The notes under the pieces were generated by a model. The model saw only the letters and a program-made list of their open reading frames with translations. It was not told the origin of the DNA and ran no database searches. The translations under genes were made by a program, and so were the position numbers. Positions 59,763-64,000 of a stretch of DNA of 64,000 nucleotides are shown in pieces. Positions within the stretch are counted from its first letter, which is position 1. Every line of letters starts with the position of its first letter. The DNA comes from Fodinibius sp964490705 (lineage in GTDB: Bacteria; Bacteroidota; Rhodothermia; Balneolales; Balneolaceae): positions 1-64,000 of the forward strand of contig CAZBCG010000013.1 in NCBI GenBank assembly GCA_964490705.1, read 5' to 3'.

Positions 59763-60215
59763 TTAATATACCGAACGGTATGTGATTTCACGTTTTTCGC
59801 AGCGCTGTTTGATCTCTTTCTTGGCCGTTTTGATATTCCCGTAGTTCAGATACTGGATATCTATATCTCGTTCAATCCCGTCGGTTAACGCAAATGTAAT
59901 CGTGCTGTTACCGATGGTGATACCCTGAATGTGATTCCAATTGATTATTTGCTGTTGCTTGTCTTGCGTTATTTCCACGCCATTTTCCGAAAAGGTAAGT
60001 TCTGGGTAGGGGAAGAAATATTGCTCATATCGGAACAATCCAACAAGGATCTCTCCAATGCCAATAATCAGGAACGCATATGAGATGAAGTTCAGGTCGT
60101 TATCCCAGTAGTCAAGGCCGAATGTTGCAAGATGGATAATTCCCAAGGTGATGATCAGATATTGGAACCATCTCATGGAAACATCACCGCGATATGTGAT
60201 GGTAAAATCATCCAT
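59763..60215 (-). CDS. Membrane protein with two helices and a PH-like C-terminal half (second copy of layout)
   Basis: A 150-residue protein with a short N-terminal strand (DFTITYRG), two helices (about 17-34 and 43-62), then a beta-rich part (about 70-125: LTFSENGVEITQDKQQQIINWNHIQGITIGN) and a final charged helix. The same plan as the product at 57495, although I see no close sequence match. It is convergent with the sensor kinase, 17 bases between stops. Function unknown. Confidence 0.65.
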   Translation of the reverse strand: MDDFTITYRGDVSMRWFQYLIITLGIIHLATFGLDYWDNDLNFISYAFLIIGIGEILVGLFRYEQYFFPYPELTFSENGVEITQDKQQQIINWNHIQGITIGNSTITFALTDGIERDIDIQYLNYGNIKTAKKEIKQRCEKREITYRSVY

Positions 60216-60236
60216 TAATACAAAGCTTAATAAAAT

Positions 60237-60267
60237 TCACCGGGTGACTGTCTGAGTCACCCGGTGA
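60237..60267 (-). terminator. Perfect 13-bp hairpin, terminator of the S9 peptidase
   Basis: TCACCGGGTGACT-GTCTG-AGTCACCCGGTGA; on the minus strand followed by ATTTTATT. It lies 15 bases past the peptidase stop. Its arms belong to the TCATCGGGCGAC hairpin family (3490, 38142). Confidence 0.85.
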
Positions 60268-60281
60268 GTGTAAGTCAATAG

Positions 60282-63014
60282 TTATTTATCTTCTTTTTCT
60301 TGCATTGCCGGACGGTCCAGATAGGGCAGTCCGTCGGTAATCCACTCCGGAGCCTCCTTGCCCAGCAGGTAGTGTTCATGCCATTCAAAGGCGCGGGTAG
60401 CGTAATCAATCTGGTTTTCTTCGCGAGCCAATCCGTGATTTTCGCCTTCATAGACGAGCATCACAAACGGATTTTGCATGCGCCGCATGGTGTTGTAAAG
60501 CTCTACTCCCTGATTAAAATCCACAGCACCGTCGTCGGTACCAAACTCGACCAGAAGCGGCGTGTTCATCTTCTGCATATTAAAGATCGGAGAATTTTCT
60601 ACAAAGTTGTCCCAGTCTTTCCACCAGGGATCAGGGAAACGTCCCTGGCTGGTTTCAAAAATTTTGGCATCGGTGGTTCCCGTATTCCAGTAAATGGAAT
60701 TGTACATGCTGATCATATTCGTTAGCGGAGCTCCGGCCACAGCCGAGTTAAACAGATCGGTCTGCGTAACGATAAACGAGGTTTGGTATGCCCCCCAAGA
60801 GTGACCGGTTAGCCCAATCTGGTCCTCATTCACCATGCCTGTTTCAATCACTTTGTTGACGGCGGGCACCACGCTTTCCACGGCCGACACTCCCGGATCG
60901 CTGAGCTCATAGGTGATATCCGGCTGGAAGACGAAGTAACCCTCCGAAGAATAGCGGCGGCGATTATAAGGACTTCGCTTTGTGGGAATGTTGTAACTGT
61001 GCATTGTTTGCGAACGATCCTCATAAATGTATGTGATCATCGGGTATTTCTTGTCGGGATCGTAATTCGCAGGATACAGCAGCCGTCCCTCCAGTTTTTG
61101 GCCGTCCTCATTGGTAAAGGTGATTAGCTCATCATCTGCCCAGTAGTAATTGTCCTGCTGGGGATTGGTATAAGTGAGTGCAACTGCATTGTTGAAGTTA
61201 CGATCCACATGAAAGAAATCGGGTGAATCGGTGGCTGTTTCTTCCTGATATACGTAGTGCTTTGTTGAATCTGCTTTAGACAAACGTGTAATCATTTTGG
61301 GCTCATAGATCAGCGTTTCTGTACTGCTGCCATTTAAGCGAGCGTAACCGCGATCTTTGGTTTCATCGCCATACATGCTGAAAAAGACTGGCTCGTCTTT
61401 GGCGATGCCGTCGTTTTCATAATCAAAGCGCACCTGTCGGTAGCGGATTTTATCATCATTACCGGAAGTCAGCTTTTGGGTCTTGCTGCCATCCGCCCAG
61501 ACCTTGTAGGCATTATACTGATCATAGGCGATAAACCAGCGGTCGTTTTCTGACCATTCGCCGCTGCCAAAAGGACGTCGGTTTTCACGTCCGTTTACAT
61601 TCGTGAAATTCTGGAAGCGAGTGTCGATATCCTTCGTAAGATTCTGGTGCTGATCGTTTTGGATATCATAGCTCCACCAGTTTTGATCTTTGAAATACCG
61701 CAGATAGCCGCCGTCGGGAGAAGTTTGCACATACTCGTGACGGTCCAGAATTTTTTGGGATTCTCCCGTCGTTACATCAACGATATATACATCGCGCCAT
61801 TCTTCTTCGAAAGCGGGTTCGTACGGCTTGGGATTGTATGCCACTGCATGTTGCTGGTCGCCGGTGAGCTGTGTTTCTTCCAGCTTTTCGGATCCAATCT
61901 GAACAAAGCTGTTTTCATCGAGGTGCCAGGCCGAAAGGTGATTCTCTTCTTTAAGCTGATTGACCATTACTTCCTGCTTCGGCTGAATGTCATCATCTTT
62001 CCAGTGCCAGACTTCTACATTACTGGGATCCAGATCATCAGATTTCTTTTTGGCAGAGTCGGCCTCGGCATCTTTTTTCTCTTTCTTTTCCCATTCTTTG
62101 ATGCCAAAGAATACCGTGTTGTTATCATCCGACCACTCCAGTCCGCGGTAATCAACCACGCGAAATGCATCGGGGAAAGCACCTAATTCTTGTTGATCAA
62201 AAACAAACTTCTTCAGTGAATTGTTGAGATTTTTGAATGCCAATACATGATGCGTGGGGTCTTTGAAATCCTCATTTTTGTGTTCTTTCAAAAAAGCCAG
62301 GGCGTTTCCATCTTCGTTCCATGTTAGTTCTTTGAACGAAGTCGTGTCGCTGTCCAGAACGGTAACTTTCCCGGACTCCAGATTATACAGATGTGCCCCG
62401 TTGCCGAGCTCTTCGTGGGCATCGAGCAGTACGGCCAGCTTCGATCCACTGTCATTAAAAGCATATTCCGAAACATTGCCGATGAGCTGATTAGTGCCCT
62501 GCTGTAAATCCCTCAGGATCAAATCAGTGCCGCCGGTTTTGACCTCTTCAGCTTTGTACTTTTTCATCGCCAGGTAACGTCCGTCATCCGAAAAGGAATA
62601 ACTTTGCACATTTTTAAAGGTATCAACTTCAGCGGTTTCGAGATTCATCAATCCCAATTTCAGATGTACTTTCTTCTTTTGTTTTTCGAGTTTTTCTTTT
62701 TGGTCTTCGGATACGCCGATCTGAAAGGCCGCCCATTTGTTATCCTGAGAAAAATCGGGGCGTACGCCGTGTATAAATTTATGTTCTTCGGTAGAATCGG
62801 CTCCAACTTCTTTGATAATGAGCCAGCCGTCACCGTCCACCAAGCTGATGTTGTAGGCAAACCAGTTGCCGTCGGCAGATAATTCAGTGCCGGCAATCAT
62901 TTGCCACTGGTCGTAATCTTCGGGTTCCAGCTTTTGTTTTTGGGCAAATAACGACGTGCTCGAAATGAGTATAAGTACCGTAAGAAGTGTAAGGGATCGA
63001 ATAAACCGCATCAT
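60282..63014 (-). CDS. S9 family (prolyl oligopeptidase) peptidase, secreted
   Basis: A 910-residue serine peptidase with a signal peptide (1-24, ending TSLFAQ), a long WD/beta-propeller-like region (about 30-650) and a C-terminal alpha/beta-hydrolase domain. The triad is Ser739 (GLTGHSWGAY), Asp827 or 828 (FGTDDGAVDF) and His860 (YEGENHGLA). Like dipeptidyl peptidase IV-type or acylaminoacyl peptidases it should cleave peptides in the periplasm; the exact specificity is unknown. It stands alone upstream of ftsZ's terminator. Confidence 0.93.
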   Translation of the reverse strand: MMRFIRSLTLLTVLILISSTSLFAQKQKLEPEDYDQWQMIAGTELSADGNWFAYNISLVDGDGWLIIKEVGADSTEEHKFIHGVRPDFSQDNKWAAFQIGVSEDQKEKLEKQKKKVHLKLGLMNLETAEVDTFKNVQSYSFSDDGRYLAMKKYKAEEVKTGGTDLILRDLQQGTNQLIGNVSEYAFNDSGSKLAVLLDAHEELGNGAHLYNLESGKVTVLDSDTTSFKELTWNEDGNALAFLKEHKNEDFKDPTHHVLAFKNLNNSLKKFVFDQQELGAFPDAFRVVDYRGLEWSDDNNTVFFGIKEWEKKEKKDAEADSAKKKSDDLDPSNVEVWHWKDDDIQPKQEVMVNQLKEENHLSAWHLDENSFVQIGSEKLEETQLTGDQQHAVAYNPKPYEPAFEEEWRDVYIVDVTTGESQKILDRHEYVQTSPDGGYLRYFKDQNWWSYDIQNDQHQNLTKDIDTRFQNFTNVNGRENRRPFGSGEWSENDRWFIAYDQYNAYKVWADGSKTQKLTSGNDDKIRYRQVRFDYENDGIAKDEPVFFSMYGDETKDRGYARLNGSSTETLIYEPKMITRLSKADSTKHYVYQEETATDSPDFFHVDRNFNNAVALTYTNPQQDNYYWADDELITFTNEDGQKLEGRLLYPANYDPDKKYPMITYIYEDRSQTMHSYNIPTKRSPYNRRRYSSEGYFVFQPDITYELSDPGVSAVESVVPAVNKVIETGMVNEDQIGLTGHSWGAYQTSFIVTQTDLFNSAVAGAPLTNMISMYNSIYWNTGTTDAKIFETSQGRFPDPWWKDWDNFVENSPIFNMQKMNTPLLVEFGTDDGAVDFNQGVELYNTMRRMQNPFVMLVYEGENHGLAREENQIDYATRAFEWHEHYLLGKEAPEWITDGLPYLDRPAMQEKEDK

Positions 63015-63281
63015 AAATACCGTTAGTTAAAATTGAACAGACTGATTTGATAACAGTACAAAATTTGATTCAGATAGGAAAACCGTTCTTACATACGATT
63101 ACATTTGGTAGATGTTATATGATTATATGAGATGTCAAAATAAAAAAGGAGTCCCGATCAGGGGACTCCTTTCATTATAGCAATCAAAACCCGAACAGCG
63201 GTCGGGACGAACGATGCTGACGCTAATCAGTCATTCGATTTATACATAGCAATCATTAAAGAAGGATGACATCAAGTCTGT
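63015..63281. other. Spacer between the S9 peptidase and ftsZ
   Basis: 267 bases. It holds the intrinsic terminator for ftsZ (63145-63172) and should hold the promoter of the S9 peptidase. Nothing else is evident. Confidence 0.6.
63145..63172 (-). terminator. Intrinsic terminator of ftsZ
   Basis: AAAGGAGTCCC-(6)-GGGACTCCTTT perfect stem; on the minus strand followed by a TTTTTTA tract. Confidence 0.85.
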
Positions 63282-64000
63282 TTAATCCATGATTTTACGC
63301 AGAAACGCCGGCTGGTCGGAATCGGATTTGTCGATTCGTTCCTTGCGATTATTGAGCAGCTCGTCGCTCTTTTCCTGCTCGCTTTGCATCTTTTGGCTTT
63401 GTTCCTGCTCTTCATCCTCATTGAGCGAGCGCACATTCTTCAACCCTCGGCGATGGAAGGCCGGCTGATCCATCTGCTTGAGATTTTTCTCCCCTTTGTA
63501 AAAGGGTTCGTTAGTCGAAGAATAGCGGCTGTGTCCCGTCACGTCTTTGGCTTTGGGCATCTCCAGGTCGCTGGATTTTTTCTTGCTTTCCTCTTTCTTA
63601 TTGGAAGCAACGCGTGCCTTGTCATTGTCTTCTGCCAGATCAAACCCGGTGGCAATAACAGTGACGCGAAGCTCATTCTCAAAGCTTTCATCTAGGACCG
63701 TACCGAGAATAATTTCGGCATCGTCGCCGGCTTCTTGCTGGATAATGCCGGTGGCCGTGTTGGTCTCCTGCATACCCAGATCAGCGCCGGATGAAATATT
63801 CACCAGCACATTGCGGGCTCCGTTGATACTTACGCCGTCGAGCAGCGGAGAGTTTATCGCCTCCCGGGCTGCAATTTCGGCGCGGTCTTCGCCCGTTGCA
63901 CTTGCCGATCCCATGATGGCAGCACCACCGTCGAGCATGGTCGTGCGGACATCAGCAAAGTCAAGGTTAATGAGGCCGGGCATCAGAATGAGATCCGAAA
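63282..64000 (-). CDS. ftsZ: Cell division protein FtsZ (5' end outside the window)
   Basis: C-terminal 239 residues of the tubulin-like division GTPase. The reading frame is open to the window edge, starting SDLILMPGLINLDFADV, so the start lies upstream. The visible part covers the end of the GTPase fold, FtsZ C-domain (INGARNVLVNISSGADLGM, ELRVTVIATGFD), a charged Ser/Lys/Glu linker and the C-terminal peptide. A conserved tail motif occurs twice: DQPAFHRRG within the linker and DQPAFLRKIMD at the very end. In other bacteria one such peptide binds FtsA or ZipA. Confidence 0.95.
   Translation of the reverse strand, partial: SDLILMPGLINLDFADVRTTMLDGGAAIMGSASATGEDRAEIAAREAINSPLLDGVSINGARNVLVNISSGADLGMQETNTATGIIQQEAGDDAEIILGTVLDESFENELRVTVIATGFDLAEDNDKARVASNKKEESKKKSSDLEMPKAKDVTGHSRYSSTNEPFYKGEKNLKQMDQPAFHRRGLKNVRSLNEDEEQEQSQKMQSEQEKSDELLNNRKERIDKSDSDQPAFLRKIMD

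Overview
The window is a chromosomal stretch of a Gram-negative bacterium of the Bacteroidota/Balneolota/Rhodothermota type. The evidence is gene content: TonB receptor with a carboxypeptidase-like N-terminal domain, imelysin, DUF4856, HTTM protein, MutS2, a short CarB without its allosteric domain, lipoproteins and outer-membrane proteins. Many start codons lack a clear Shine-Dalgarno sequence. Many proteins are acidic, which fits a moderately halophilic Balneolaceae-like organism, but that placement is inference. I saw no rRNA, tRNA, CRISPR array, prophage or insertion sequence.

Layout. 1-3.4 kb: HIT hydrolase and 3-dehydroquinate dehydratase, a flippase, and a NYN/cold-shock-like protein. 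3.6-10.7 kb, minus strand: malate dehydrogenase, the ddl / solute-binding lipoprotein / NAD kinase run, and RecQ. 10.8-15.8 kb, minus: a frameshifted GxxExxY gene, carB, carA with a hairpin-rich leader, and a CPXCG zinc-ribbon protein. 16-22.4 kb: a small membrane protein, penicillin acylase, an amidinotransferase-fold enzyme, DUF58 protein, fasciclin protein and an SDR. 22.7-24.9 kb: a two-component system. 25.2-34.3 kb, plus: a nearly complete C5 heme pathway in the order hemH-hemA-hemC-hemD-hemE-hemF-hemB-hemL. The missing last-but-one step, protoporphyrinogen oxidase, lies at 40-41.3 kb on the other strand, divergent from an iron-binding lipoprotein gene. 34.5-39.9 kb: assorted small proteins, a triple iron-sulfur-cluster protein and proline catabolic dehydrogenase. 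42.6-48.9 kb, minus: an iron-uptake-like operon DUF4856-imelysin-HTTM-TonB receptor. 49-64 kb: SGNH hydrolase, CMD protein, surface-antigen barrel, a second HemD-like protein, MutS2, PhzF/TauE pair, an orphan sensor kinase between two look-alike membrane proteins, an S9 peptidase and the 3' part of ftsZ.

How it fits together. Heme synthesis (8 linked genes plus hemG), an Fe(III)-binding lipoprotein and an imelysin/TonB locus sit within about 24 kb, so iron acquisition and heme production are physically close. Ferrochelatase carries a five-cysteine insertion that could bind an iron-sulfur cluster.

The most unusual layer is non-coding. Several families of short inverted or tandem repeats sit directly on the 3' ends of genes, so that stop codons (aroQ, nadK, carB, mutS2, hemC, hemD, hemE, hemF, the response regulator) lie inside or against the repeat. 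hemD and hemE receive the same C-terminal Ala-Ala-Asp-stop from one repeat family and hemF a close variant. The hemD-hemE and hemE-hemF junctions have identical geometry. Near mutS2, three palindromes share a core but have different, still self-complementary arms.
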